A DNA stretch of 64,000 nt, taken from Podospora pseudoanserina. Taxonomy: Eukaryota; Ascomycota; Sordariomycetes; Sordariales; Podosporaceae. The position numbers were made by a program, and so were the translations under genes. This document shows, piece by piece, positions 11,836 to 23,015 of the stretch. The notes under the pieces were generated by a model. It saw only the letters and a program-made list of their open reading frames with translations. It ran no database searches and was not told the origin of the DNA. Each line of letters begins with the position of its first letter. Positions within the stretch are counted from its first letter, which is position 1. The stretch lies in NCBI RefSeq assembly GCF_035222485.1, contig NW_026946671.1:1860001-1924000 (forward strand). Reading direction: 5' to 3'.

Positions 11836-14340
11836 ATGGCCCGTACAACTCAGATTCATAGAGCCCAACGTGATGCTGCCAAGATCGCCCCTCGAACTTG
11901 TGTCGTTCAGCCAACCACACCCAATCCGGAAAAGCAACAGCCGTACCAGTATCCCGGCATCAATGTCGACCTCCGCCACCTCTTGCGGCACTGGACTCTC
12001 GAACCGGGCGTCGACTATTACCGTGTGGGGTGTTTCGAGGTATCTGGTGCCCACAGCGAGACACAGCCCATCATGGTTCGGGAGGTGGCCATGACCCTTC
12101 TCATGGACCGCTTGACCGACAAACCTGGCTGGCATGAAAAGGTCTTTGACGACGAAATCGTTGCCAAATGGAAACAGGAAGCTCTGAGAGCACACGAGGA
12201 TGACATTTGGAACTCCATCATCACCGATCAAATCTTGCAAAACCTCGAGGAAATACGGCAAGTACTGGCCAGCGGTGATCCTGACGAAATCGAAGGCTAT
12301 CCTTGGCACTGGGCTTACCATCCTCAAAAACCAGCGCGCCAGAGGATCATATCAGAGCAGGCGTTTGATTACGTATGTATTCTTTTCCTCATCAGAGTTG
12401 CGGCTTGGTACTCATACGACTCCAGTGTATTGCTGAGCTTCGCTGCAAAGCTGTCGAGTTCAACAAAAGTGGCCTGATCTTTACGCTCAACACAAACGAG
12501 AACATGGCCATCAAGTCGGACTCTGTTGTCACCGACGAGCTTCGTGAAGACCTCAGAGTCGCCTTCAACAAACTCGTGGCTGAGCAAGGCTCCAACCCTG
12601 ACTGGCACCCACGGGCTCAAGAGATGGTCCAGGACCTTGTTCACCCGTCCATGCACCCCTTTGTCTACGGGAAATCCCCATTTTTCCAAGACGAGGTTGT
12701 GGGGGTCGAGGATGCCGTTGAGAAGTGGGCTGGCAAGGGCCAGGTCATTGAGAAGCCGCTCACCAAACCCCGCGAAGAAATGAGCGACTTTCATGACTAC
12801 AACGGCCAAGAGTATGCGTTCTGGTCTGAGAAATACCAATGGCTTCCTGCCAACCTAGCCTTTCAGGACGATGGTACAGTCAGGTTCACCAGTTACATCA
12901 ACAACCTGCACCCAACGAGACACCCTGAGATCTATCGTACCATCGAGCGGCTCATTGACACGGCTATTCCGGCATGGGAACGGGTCTTGAGCGGAAAGGC
13001 CACCATCGGTGAACCCTACATCGAAAGGAGGTCCTCCAGCTATCGGAATTGCGGAAAGAAAGTCGTCCCAGTGCAACAGCGGTTTGGGCCCGCTCCAGTA
13101 TTCTGCAGCGCATATGACAACGACGCTTACGAGGCCCAGCCGGACGATTTGCGGCCCGGACTTATCAGGGAGTGGGAAGAAAAGAATGGCAGGCCTGTTC
13201 CATTGGATGATAACGAGCTATACGAGGTGGAGAGCTGGACAGGGCCAGATAAATGGACCTCCAACCCAGAGCAGTACGAGGGTCTTACTCTGGAAGAGCA
13301 GAAAGAGAGACTTTTACTCAATTACAAGTGGAAAGAAATTCGGGATGTTATCCTTCCAGAACCTCTGGGCTTTCAGCCAGTCACATACACCACCGAGCAC
13401 ACACTCAGTGAGAAGTTTAAGGAAACCGGTCTTCAGGTCATTGTGAAGATGGCTACGATTGAGCTTACCCCGGAAAAGCCCGACTTCCCGGTTGGAGGTT
13501 GGCACGTAAGTGAACCCCTATCTTTACTCCCTTCTGGATAGGTACTGACACCAAGCCTGGGGCTAGATTGAGGGCATGATGAGCGAGCACATTGTTGCCA
13601 CAGCTCTGTACTACCTTGATTCAGAGAACATCACCACGAGCTCCCTTGAGTTTCGCATGAAAGCAGATGAGCACCCGGATTTGGAAGATACTATCGGGCA
13701 GGATAACTATCGGCCTAATGAGGTCATGTTTGGTTGTCGGTTTAGGAACGGAGAAGCTCTGCAGAAGCTCGGCAACGTTGAAACGCGTCAGGGACGCCTT
13801 CTTGCCTTCCCAAATGTTTTGTGAGTGGATTCAATCCGAGGTAATAACCTGTTTTGACACATTCGTCTAACCTACTATCTACGAAACAGCCAGCATCGCG
13901 TCTCTCCCTTCAGTCTCCAGGACCGGACCAAGCCGGGACATCGACGCTTCATTGCTCTTTGGCTCGTTGATCCACACCAACGAATCATCTCCACTGCCAA
14001 CGTACCACCGCAACAGCTGGACTGGTGGGCAGAAGCCGTCTTTGGGGACAAGGACCAGGTGGCAAAGGGTGAGCTCCCTTCCGAGGTGTTTCAACTCTTG
14101 CTCGAGCAGGGGCTTGCCGACACAATTTCCCCGCCAAAGGAGGTGCTTGACAAGATGAACAATCGGTTGCCGCCTGAACTTGTGAACATGGTTCGCAAGC
14201 AGCGAGTTATGCCACAAGCTCTGATGACGAGAGAGGAGGCAAAGGAGCACAGGTTGAAGTTGATGGAAGAGCGGAGCACGTTTCACGAAGAGGCAGAGTC
14301 ATCCTGGACGGGGGTGCAGTTCAACTTTTGCGAACACTAG
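11836..14340 (+). CDS. DUF4246 family protein
   Basis: Four exons (11836-12372, 12426-13505, 13567-13820, 13890-14340) join in frame to 773 aa. Family landmarks in order: QPYQYPGINVDLRHLLRHW, DWHPRAQEMVQDLVHPS, KYQWLPANLAF, YINNLHPTRHPEIY, WERVLSGKA, VKMATIELTPEKPDFPVGGW, HIVATALYYLDSENIT, HRRFIALWLVDPHQRI and STANVPPQQ. Each intron is 53-69 bp with consensus ends, and the third splits a Phe codon. DUF4246 proteins are widespread in ascomycetes, often in several copies; their function is unknown. The central His/Asp pattern recalls oxygenase folds, but that is inference. Length is normal for the family and no break is seen. Confidence 0.92.
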
Positions 14341-14691
14341 TCATATCCCCATTATCTTAGGTAGTTATGGAAGTCATGCAGGTGCTTGTAGGTGTTGTCC
14401 AATGGTGGTGGTTATTCCCTGGAACGATACGACGCTGACCAAGCTATTTTCACCAAAGGAGATAGTTTGTGATCATGAGCACAACAACGAGCAAGGGGCT
14501 GCCCCTCACCGGCAGTTCATTTATATCCGTTGCAACTCTTATATCTTAACCGCCTGCATCGCACGTTGCAGCTGCGTTCACTATGACACCTAGGTAGCAG
14601 GTCTCCCGCGTCGCTACCAGACAGTAATAAATGAATCCGGGGTGCTTCCCGCACTTACGCAACTAATAAGAGTCTCTTCTTAGCCTCCACC
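14341..14691. other. promoter region of the MFS gene
   Basis: 351 bp with no coding signal. Confidence 0.45.
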
Positions 14692-16454
14692 ATGGCAGCA
14701 GAGGTAGACTCGGCTCTGCCCGCAGAAGACGCAATCCATACCGAGAAGGCCCTTGGTACACATCCTCATGAGGAGAACCCCCGGTTAGACAAGATCCTTA
14801 ACCGGAAGTTTGACCTTCACATTCTCCCTTGGTTATTTGGTATCTGGTCAGTGGATTCATATTCACATTCTCACGTTCTCACATTCTCACAACCCCAGGC
14901 TCTTCTCCTTCATCGACCGCTCCAACATAGGCAACGCCCGCCTCGCCGGCCTCCCCGAAGACCTCGGCATCGCCGGCGTCGGCACCCAGTTCAACCTCGC
15001 CCTCCTGGTCTTTTACATCCCCTACATTCTCGTCGACGTCCCCTCCAACCTCCTCCTCAAAAGGTTCCGCGCGGGCGTCTACCTCCCTTCTCTCATCACA
15101 GCCTGGGGCGTGGTATGCTTGTCCATAGGGTTTGTCAAGTCCTATGCCGGGCTGATCGTCTGCCGGCTGTTGCTGGGGTTGTTTGAGGGTGGGATTCTGG
15201 GAGGGGTGATCATTTACCTGGCCATGTTTTACAAGAGGCATGAGATGCTGTATCGGAGTGGGCTGTTTTACTGTGCGGCGCCGTTGAGTGGTGCTTTTGG
15301 GGGGTTGCTGGCGGGGGCGTTGGGGAATATTGAGGTGGGGGGGTATAAGAGGTGGCCGTGGATCTTCTTTGGTGGGTTGAAAAAGTCTGACGATTTTGTG
15401 TACCTAGGTGGGAATGATACTGACGATGTGAACAGTCGAGGGGGCGGCGACGGTGGTGTTTGGGATCGTTTGCTTCTTCTTCATGCCTGATACGCCGGCC
15501 GCGTCACGGTTTTTGACAAAAGAAGAACGGGACTGGGCACTGAAGAGGATGAAGATCGATGCGAGCGGCTCTACGGCTCTAGAGACAGTCGATGAGGAGA
15601 AGTTTGACTGGTTTTGGGTGTGGATGGCCATCAAGTCACCGCAAATGTGGTTCTGTGCTGGTGTTTGGTTCTTTTTGCTGGTGCCTCTCTACGTATGTCA
15701 TCAAGTGACAAGTTGCCTAAACGTTTACTGACAAGAACAGAGTTTCTCGTTGTTCTTGCCGTCAATCGTCGCCGGCATGGGCTACACGTCAACCACAGCG
15801 CAGCTCTTTACCGTGCCACCCAACATGGCCGGCTTCGTCGTGGTCATTCTCACTGCTCACTTCTCTGACAAGGTCAAAAATCGAGGCGGCTTCATTGCTG
15901 CCGGCACTTTGGTTGGGATAGCGGGTTATGTGATGCTCCTTGTATCTGAGCAGAATGTAGTCAAGTATGCCGGCACATTTCTGATTGCTATGGGAGTGTT
16001 TCAAGCTTCACCTATGCTGATGGTAGGTGTTGGCATTTGGCCAAATCTTCGGATGATGCTAACTTGGTTTCCAGGGTTGGGTTGCCAACAACCTGGCTCC
16101 TCACTACGTCAGGGCAGTGGGAGTGGGCATTGTGATATCCATCGCCAATTGCTCGGCATTCATTGGAACGTTTATCTACTTGCAACGAGATGCGTATGTC
16201 ACCCGCGGTAGCACTTTCTACTACAATGGTCCAAAAGCTGACATTTTACCTCTCTGAACAGGCCAAAATACGCCCTGGGCCATTCCATCAGTCTTGGTGC
16301 CTTGGTCATCACACTCTTCCTGACGGGCCTTCAGGTGGCATATCTCAGTTGGGAGAACAGAAAGCGTGAGAGCGGAAAAAGAGACGTTCGATTGGTGGAA
16401 GGCAGTGTGCATCGGCTCGGGCATCGTCATCCTGCTTTTCGCTACACACTGTAA
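14692..16454 (+). CDS. MFS permease, allantoate/nicotinate (Dal5/Tna1) type
   Basis: Six exons (14692-14846, 14899-15371, 15436-15692, 15741-16022, 16075-16193, 16262-16454) join to 492 aa; introns are 48-68 bp. The anion:cation symporter signature is clear: LDKILNRKFDLHILPWLFGI, FIDRSNIGNARLAGL, FNLALLVFYIPYILVDVPSN, CRLLLGLFEGGI, KRWPWIFFVEG, FFMPDTPAASRFL, GYTSTTAQLFTVPPNMAGF, GWVANNLAPHYVRAVG and NCSAFIGTFIYL. About 12 membrane segments. Proton symport of small organic anions such as allantoate, nicotinate or tartrate is typical; the substrate here is unknown. The cytoplasmic C-terminus is Arg/Lys/His-rich. Confidence 0.93.
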
Positions 16455-16607
16455 AAAGGAATCGACTGTAGAGAGCTCCAGGCACTATACGTACCTAAAC
16501 AGCACCAAAGTGTTGAATATGCATGAAGGTGTGTTAACCAAAGGCACTTGCTCCTTGTGCATCATCAACTTTGTGACCGCTGCACTTGATCCCCAGATCC
16601 CCACAGG

Positions 16608-16675
16608 TTGGCGCCAGTAGGTCTCGAACCTACTCTTGGTTCATATACGGCCTCACAAATTCTATTGCGCACCCT
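16608..16675 (-). other. tRNA-like relic or tRNA-derived SINE fragment
   Basis: Read on the minus strand, GTAGGTTCGAGACCTAC forms a perfect 5-bp T-stem with the loop TTCGAGA (pol III B-box GGTTCGAGACC), followed by TGGCGCCA in the acceptor 3' position. No matching 5' acceptor arm or clean D-arm was found upstream, so it is not a working tRNA. Confidence 0.4.
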
Positions 16676-16849
16676 CCGTTTACTCCCTGTGCGTCCTATC
16701 ATCGGGGCTAGGGCTATAGATGTGGAGTTCAGTCAACGGCAACATGGGAAAGGCTGCTCCTGGAACAACCTGGAGCAACCAAAGGCCACCAACACTGCGT
16801 TCAGCCATGCCTTCAACGAACTGAAGTTCTCGCACACCCTGTTGTTCAC

Positions 16850-16918
16850 CAAACTGAGCACTCAGTTAGCCAATCCCCAGTTGAGCACCCAGTTGAGCAC
16901 CCAGTTGAGTGCCTAGGT
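16850..16918 (+). repeat. short 12-bp minisatellite, unit CACCCAGTTGAG
   Basis: About three or four units of CACCCAGTTGAG, with flanking degenerate copies such as CACTCAGTTAG. The unit resembles CGCCCAGTTCAA at 22.9 kb, matching at 9 of 12 positions. Confidence 0.75.
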
Positions 16919-17560
16919 ACCTAGACAGCACAATGGCCTACACTTGTTCACAAGATCAAGGTAGCCTTTTGTATTAGGCTCTGGGGCAAATAAAGCGCAG
17001 ATATTTCTTCAAATTCACTCTCTCGTATGCCGATCCCAGATGTCACCATCCGCGCCCAAGAGGATAGTGCCGTCGCACTCGGCAGCTTCCCCAATGCGGA
17101 AGCTCGCTCTCATTCAGGCGGCCAGTTCCGAAATCCGGGGTGCATAATCCACTGCCGCCGATGAATACTACCGTTACCCAGTTTTTATTTCTTCACAATG
17201 CCCACGTCGTTTCATTCTTATTGCAACTGTCCACTGGTCTTTCGGCGCGGATGAGCACCGAAAGCAACAGCAAGCGGCATAGGAACGTTCGGGGGTGAGG
17301 GCTCCGAAAGTCAGTGGGCATTGACATAAATCCCACGAATGATCAGGTCGTGTTTACAAGAGGCTTGTTTAATATCGCCGGTAAATATACCCGTAGAGCA
17401 ACCATCCCGGCTCGGCAGTCCGCCGCGTGATTTCTAGTGAGCAGTATAAATCTCTCCGTTCACCTCTCCGTCAGGTCCATATACCTCTTTTCTTGGTATC
17501 AACATCCAACTCCCAATCCCTGTGCTGAACGTCATCATCTCGGGGATCACACTGCCCAAC

Positions 17561-18100
17561 ATGCGTATCCTTCTCCAGCTCTTTACCCTCCTCTGGGTCT
17601 ACACATCCTTCGCCACCGCAGCCATCAGCTGGAGCCTCCAGAAGGCGAGCAACCCGACCTCTGACCAGAACGACGCCTACGCCCGTATCGAGAATGCCAT
17701 GCGTCTCGCCGTTGCCAGATACAACAGGCTCGCTCCACGGGCAAACAAAGTCGTGACAGTCCAATACGTCCCCTCTGTCCAAACGGCAGACGGCAACTTC
17801 AACGGCAACATCCGCTTCGGATCAAACAGGTCCTATATGAATGAACGAGTTGCGCTACACGAGATCTCTCACACGCTAGGTGTGGGTACCACCAACGGGT
17901 TCAACCAGCGCTGCTCTCAAAACAACTGGCCGACAGCCACCCCCCTTCTGAAGAGCTGGGATGGGCAAGACGCAAAGATTAACTGCGGAGGCTCACACGT
18001 GTGGCCTTATGGTCTTAACCAGAATTCAGAAATGAGTGAAACGAACGCGAACAGACATTGTCAGCTCGTGAACGCGATGATCATTGATGGCATGTTTTGA
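17561..18100 (+). CDS. small secreted protein with zincin-like HExxH motif
   Basis: 179 aa, single exon. Starting at 17561 gives a clean signal peptide (MRILLQLFTLLWVYTSFATA); an upstream in-frame ATG at 17522 would bury it. The mature part has RIENAMRLAVARYNR, then HEISHTLGVGTTNGF (zinc-type HExxH), then CGGSHVWPYGLN and ETNANRHCQLVNAM, where a downstream His could be a third ligand. Four Cys residues could pair. The layout resembles small secreted zincin-fold proteins found in fungi and actinomycetes whose activity is untested. Peptidase activity is inference. A telomere-like repeat starts directly after the stop codon. Confidence 0.8.
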   Translation: MRILLQLFTLLWVYTSFATAAISWSLQKASNPTSDQNDAYARIENAMRLAVARYNRLAPRANKVVTVQYVPSVQTADGNFNGNIRFGSNRSYMNERVALHEISHTLGVGTTNGFNQRCSQNNWPTATPLLKSWDGQDAKINCGGSHVWPYGLNQNSEMSETNANRHCQLVNAMIIDGMF

Positions 18101-18137
18101 TGGGTTAGGGTTGTGAATTGGGTTAGGGTTAAGGTTA
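18101..18137 (+). repeat. interstitial TTAGGG telomere-like repeats
   Basis: GGGTTAGGGTT occurs twice, separated by GTGAATT, and is followed by AAGG. It lies between the stop codon of the secreted protein and the convergent dioxygenase gene. TTAGGG is the usual telomere unit of filamentous ascomycetes. Confidence 0.7.
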
Positions 18138-18210
18138 CTTGGAGTTTTGCACACACCATCCTCACAGGGGCTTTCCCCTGTCACCCGCTCAAAGAAAGAG
18201 AGAAGAGAAA

Positions 18211-19456
18211 TTACTCATCCCATCTGCTCTCCAGTCCATTGACCCCCCTCGGCCTTTCTGCCAGCGTCGTGATCCTGAACCCATGCCTCAACCCTTCCTG
18301 GGGCACGTGGACATTGTAATCGCTGATAGCAGTGTGACTTGTCACCCTATTATCCCAGAGTGCGACCGTCCCCTCCTCCCACTTGACCCTCACTTGAAAG
18401 TCCTGGCCAAACGTGATGTGGTGGAAAAGAAGCTTCAACAGCGCCTCGCTCTCCTCATCCTTCAGCCCCACAATCCTCTTGGTAAAACCCGGGTTGACAA
18501 AAAGTGCCTTTTGGCCTGTGGCAGGGTGAACCCGAACGATCGGGTGCTCGGTTTTCACTGGTTCGCGGCGCACAAACAGGCCGTCACGGCGGGCGCCTTC
18601 TGCTTGCGGAAAGCCGGAGTGCTCAGCGCGGAGGTTTTCAAGAAGCGCCTGGATGGGAGGGGAAAGACGGGCATACGCAGCAGTTTGGGACTCCCATGCC
18701 GTGTCACCTCCTGTAGGGGGCACCGAGAGCAAAGTCAGGATGGTGATCCCGGGGGGTTGGCGCTCGTAGGAAACGTCCGAGTGATAGCCGGTCGTGGTGA
18801 GACGGTTGCCTCGGCGGCGGTTTCTGTATTCGTTGTCGCTACCCAAATATATGTTATGCAATTCTTGCGATTCTTTGACGTGGGCACCGACGGGCTGAGA
18901 GAGAAGGGGTTAGAATCATCTAGACAGGGCAGGGAAGGGTAAAGGGGGGGGAGGGGGGGAGGCGCACATGAATGTGAAGAGGCCCAAAGTACCGGCCAAA
19001 CTCTTTTTGCTTCTCGATGCCAATGTCTTTGAAGTCCTGATCGCGGAAAACGACGACGCCTCTCTCGGCGATGAGGAGAGCCAACTCGTCCTTTTGGATG
19101 TCGTTGAGCTGACTCAGCTGAAGACCCCGGATTTCGGTTCCAATACCAGGCGTCAAATTGATCACTTTGAGAGCGGGGGCATTCTCTTTGGACAAGAGAT
19201 TGGGCTTTTCCTTGTTGGCGACGAGACCTCTGTCGTTGAACTCGAAGGGTTTGAGAGGGGGAAAAGTGGTCTCAGTGTCATAGACAGGGAGGTATGCCGA
19301 GTATTTGTACTAGGGAAGGCTGTTAGTTTTATGGACGCCATGGAGGTAGGGCATGACAGCAAGTACCTCCTCATGAATCTCCTCCTGGTAGGCCAGGGTC
19401 AACTTGAGAGGGGCACTCTCGGTGGCGGTGGTTTGAGTCTGCGTGATGGTCGCCAT
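18211..19456 (-). CDS. TauD/TfdA-type Fe(II)/2-oxoglutarate dioxygenase
   Basis: Exons 19456-19367, 19309-18968 and 18894-18211 join in phase 0 to 371 aa, with introns of 57 and 73 bp. Landmarks: PALKVINLTPGIGTEIRG, LALLIAERGVVVFRDQDF, FGRYFGPLHIHPVGAH, the iron ligands in TTTGYHSDVSYERQPPG (His-x-Asp) and TSHTAISDYN (distal His), and HGFRITTLAERP with the 2-oxoglutarate-binding Arg. Fungal relatives (yeast Jlp1 class) release sulfite from alkyl sulfonates for sulfur assimilation; other substrates are possible. All catalytic residues are present. The gene points away from the Dabb and reductase genes. Confidence 0.93.
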
Positions 19457-19690
19457 GTTGTGAATGTTGAGTTGGCTGAATCTGAACGTCTTCGTTCGTG
19501 GTTTATCAACACCCTTTTTATATCTCCTCGCTTGCTTCTGGCCTGATCCTATTTGCACACCTACGCGGCAATCGTGTATGCCGGTAAGTGTCAGCACGTC
19601 AACGACACGCATATGACGAACCAACCTCTCGATCTTGACGGTACGTCGTGGACAAAATATCTTTCACTGCACAAAAAACCAAATGACGCG

Positions 19691-19825
19691 TCGAAAGATA
19701 GTCAATACGCCTTAAAAGATAGTCAATAGACCTAAAAGGATAGTCAATAGGCATTAAAAGATTGTTTTTTTTTGATATGCCTTGAAAGATAGTTCAAAGG
19801 CCTACAAAATGGTTATGAGGCCTAT
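19691..19825. repeat. AAGGCCTATTGACTATCTTT minisatellite, locus 1
   Basis: About six degenerate copies in reverse orientation (AAAGATAGTCAATAGGCCTT-like), interrupted by a poly-T run near 19765. Same family as loci at 22.65, 23.0, 25.5, 44.4, 48.15 and 61.4 kb. Confidence 0.85.
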
Positions 19826-20211
19826 CGACTTTCTTGAACGCATAGTTCAGAATATAATGTGCGTTGATTTACCTTTGCATGGCCAATTATTTTGTCCACA
19901 ACGTGTGGCTGTCTGCTGTGTATCATGGGTGCGGGGTGTTGGAGTCGTGATTTGCACAGAAATGGCGATGGCTACGCCATCAGGCATTGACCACTGAAAC
20001 GACATCAACAGAAGCAGTGGCCTTATTTCCGGGACAGTGCAGTGGAAGCTCTGCCGGGATCGGGACCGAGCCGGCTCCGTGCGCCGCAGCTCGGCGTGGC
20101 TGTGCGTTGATGCCATTCAAGAAACGGCGATGCAATATCATGGGAAACTGTGAAGCCTCTGGAGATAGGTACCCGACGTTACTTTATAATTCAGCTAGCT
20201 GGCCAAACCCA

Positions 20212-20791
20212 CTAAAACACACCGCTGACATAGTCGAGCACGGTAATCTTTTCGACCAGAGGTTCAATCTCCTTCTTGAAAGCCAGATGGGCGGGGTCCT
20301 GTTCCACGTAGTAATTTCTATCATCCGTGTTTTCGAATTGCACAACGAAAGCATGTGTCATGCCATTCTTGTCCGAGAGGTCAGCCCATGAGACATGGCG
20401 AGGAGGCAAGAGTGGGAGGTACCTGGAGGTTTTCTGGGGAGTTATCTCGACCTCCTGTAATACTCTTGATATACGCGTGTTGCGAATTGGGCCGAAGGCA
20501 GTTTTCCTTGAGAGACAAGATCTTGGCACAGGCCTGATATCATGTGAGAAGGGTGTTTATTGGCCGGTAAACGACGGGGCTCACCACATCTACAGCTCCA
20601 TCATCAAGATCGGGCTTAAACTTGAACAGGACAATGTGTGTCACCGTTGTGGTCGAGCCTGGGGGTGCGAGGTTGTAGTTCATGGTGGATGCGAAGCCGA
20701 TGGGGTCGAAGAACAGAAACACGGAGAGAATGCAGAAGAGGGCGATGGTGATCCTCAACGCGTGAGGCCTGGCCCCGGAGATATTGACCAT
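20212..20791 (-). CDS. Dabb (stress-responsive A/B barrel) protein with N-terminal membrane anchor
   Basis: Exons 20791-20585, 20533-20423 and 20367-20212 join in phase 0 to 157 aa; introns are 51 and 55 bp. The barrel domain reads VTHIVLFKFKPD, LSLKENCLRPNSQ, YIKSITGGRDNSPENLQ, NGMTHAFVVQFEN, YYVEQDPAHLAF and PLVEKITVLDY. Before it lies a hydrophobic stretch (IALFCILSVFLFFDPIGFA), so the protein may be membrane-tethered; a start at the later Met (MNYNLAPPG) would give a soluble form. Dabb proteins are small dimers of largely unknown role, some acting as cyclases in natural-product pathways. Confidence 0.87.
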
Positions 20792-21545
20792 GTTGAACGG
20801 GTACAGAGTGGTTTGCGCAACGCTGCGGGCTTCCGGTGTGTCCTTCCCCAGAAGGTCATCGCGATTGAATCAGCATGTCTCAGTGGCCTGGCTGGGCCGA
20901 GCTGAGAAAGCAGCACGTGACACAAGAGCCCCGATAATACCCCTGAGCAGCGCCGCAGCCCAGACTGCTTCCGTGCTAGCCCGTCCAATAATCCATTGAA
21001 AGTGTGTTGATTCTCGTGAACCAACAGTCGTGATATCGTGAGATGGAGACGCGAAGGCACGTGAGGTTCTTGTGTCGGAGACTACGGTGACGTTCATTTT
21101 GCCTTGTAGTGACCAAGAGCCCCGCAATTTGCTTGGACGGCGTGGAGGGGCAGGGAGACGCCAGCAAGACCACTCGGCGCTGGCTTGGCACAGTCCAGGC
21201 CAGTGACCTGGATGAAGTCGATGATTGTCATTATTTTCTATCGACATTCTCATCCAAATTTCACCCTGTTTAGGTAGGTATGCACTAAACCACGGCGACG
21301 CATCCTCGGGACTCAAAAATTAACGCCAAGCCCCGAAAACGTCACCACGGCTGGCGGCTTCGATGGTGACGTGCACAAATGACCCGCAACATGCTCTGCA
21401 AGGTGGGGTGGCCCTTCGCCGATGCCTTCGCCGATGCCCACCCCGATCGATTGCTTGTTATCAGATCATCTGATAAAAAATCGCTCACGTTTCATGTCAA
21501 AACCAGAGACTGCTCAATTCACAACACCATTCAACTACTCTCATA
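20792..21545. other. divergent promoter region, Dabb gene and aldo/keto reductase
   Basis: 754 bp without a convincing gene. Reverse-strand frames of 100-148 codons lack motifs and overlap one another. Confidence 0.5.
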
Positions 21546-22520
21546 ATGACGCTCACCATCGACACCAAGCTCAAGCTCAACAGTGGCTACGATATCCCTC
21601 AACTGGGCTTCGGTGTCTACCAGACGTACGCTTCAAAACATGCCATTCTATCAGTGTTGAGTGTGACATGCTGACGCTCACTACAGCCCCCCTTCAGATA
21701 CAGCAAGATGCGTGTCCGAAGCTGTAAAGGCCGGCTACGCCCATGTGCGAGTCCCCCCTGTGGCATATGCGCAGTTACTGACCACCCCCAGATCGACTCT
21801 GCGGCATTGTACCGCAATGAAGGAGCTTGCGGCCAGGCCATTCGTTCCTTTTCCCGCGAGAAGATCTTCTTCACCACCAAGATCATGCCTTACACATTGG
21901 GCTATGAGAGTGTTCAGTCCCAGATTGACCGCATGCTCAACGAGACGGGGCTCGGGTATCTCGATCTCGTGCTCATCCACGCCCCCTACGGCGGCTCGGC
22001 CAAACGCAAAGAATCGTGGAAGGCCCTGGTGGAGGCTGTTGAGGCCGGCAAGGTCAGAAGCATCGGTGTAAGCAACTACGGCGTTGCCCATCTCGACGAG
22101 CTGGAAAGGCACATTGCCGAGTTGGAGGAGGAGCGCGGCGGCAAGGGCAAGGGCGGCGTCATCAGCGTCGGCCAGTGGGAGATTCACCCCTGGTGCCCCA
22201 GAGACGACATTGTCGAGTGGTGCAAAAAAAGAAACATTGCTGTCGAGGCCTACTGCCCCTTGGTCCAGGGCAACCGATGGGGTGAGCCCATTGTCAAGAA
22301 GCTTGCCGAGAAGCATGGAAAGAGCGAAGCTCAGATCCTGATTCGTTGGAGCTTGCAGACAGGCCTGGTCCCCCTGCCCAAGAGCGTGAAGTCTGAAAGA
22401 ATTGTCGCCAACGCTCAGGTCTACGACTTTGAGCTTACTGAGGAGGATATGAAGTCGTTAGACACTGGTGTGTACGAGCATGTGTCTTGGGATCCTACCA
22501 CCGCTCCACTTAAGGATTAA
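21546..22520 (+). CDS. aldo/keto reductase
   Basis: NADPH-dependent carbonyl reductase. Exons 21546-21625, 21687-21744 and 21792-22520 join to 288 aa; introns are 61 and 47 bp. Family landmarks: LNSGYDIPQLGFGVYQT, GYAHIDSAALYRNE (catalytic Asp and Tyr), FFTTKIMPY (Lys), LDLVLIHAPYGG (His), GKVRSIGVSNYGVAHL, VGQWEIHPWCP, AYCPLVQGNRWG and LVPLPKSVKSERI (cofactor binding). Length is slightly short but complete at both ends. The physiological substrate is unknown. Confidence 0.94.
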
Positions 22521-22642
22521 TTTCATCACGAGCGATAGTACCACCTAACCACGTCCGTTGTGGACCAAATGATAGAGACTGTCGCTAGCAGTAGGGCCCT
22601 AGGAGATAGCTAGCATACTTCTAGAGGTAGTGAGTAGGGCTT

Positions 22643-22705
22643 GACTACCTCCCTTGTATCTTAGTAGGCTTTTAAAGATAGTCCATATGTTTTCGGAAAT
22701 GGTGG
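22643..22705. repeat. AAGGCCTATTGACTATCTTT minisatellite, locus 2
   Basis: Two or three degenerate units with AGGCTTTTAAAGATAGTCC-like sequence. Confidence 0.6.
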
Positions 22706-22900
22706 GAAAGCCTTGAAATGATTATATGAGGTGTTTCTATTATGATCTACGCACTTTCTTCTACGTTGTGGTCTCTATCATTCTATTCACTACGGCATAT
22801 CTCACTACATCATGCCTTCTCCGTCCACCCCCCCTCTCCCTTGCACCCTCACCTTTCCCTTCCACTCTTTCCCGTCCCCTCCACCCTCTCCTCACCCCCA

Positions 22901-23008
22901 CGCCCAGTTCAACGCCCAGTTCAACGCCCAGTTCAACGCCCAGTTCAACGCCCAGTTCAACGCCCAGTTCAACGCCCTGCTCAACGCCCTGCTAAACGTC
23001 TAGTTGAA
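22901..23008 (+). repeat. 12-bp minisatellite, unit CGCCCAGTTCAA
   Basis: Nine contiguous 12-bp units. The first six are identical; the last three drift (CGCCCTGCTCAA, CGCCCTGCTAAA, CGTCTAGTTGAA). The unit length is a multiple of three, so it stays open in several frames, but no gene model uses it. Confidence 0.92.
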
Positions 23009-23015
23009 TATTGTA

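Larger units (their letters stand above)
16455..17560. other. intergenic region with tRNA-like relic and 12-bp repeats
   Basis: About 1.1 kb without a supported protein gene. It contains a B-box/T-arm-like segment on the reverse strand near 16600-16680 and a short 12-bp minisatellite near 16850-16918. The right end is the promoter of the secreted zincin-like gene. Confidence 0.5.

Noticed and set aside
20870-21316. 148-codon frame on the minus strand
   Set aside because: Overlaps other frames, no signal peptide or domain, sits in the divergent promoter region.
22726-23003. Open frames through the 12-bp minisatellite
   Set aside because: All three frames stay open only because the unit is a multiple of three without stops; no start context or flanking gene.
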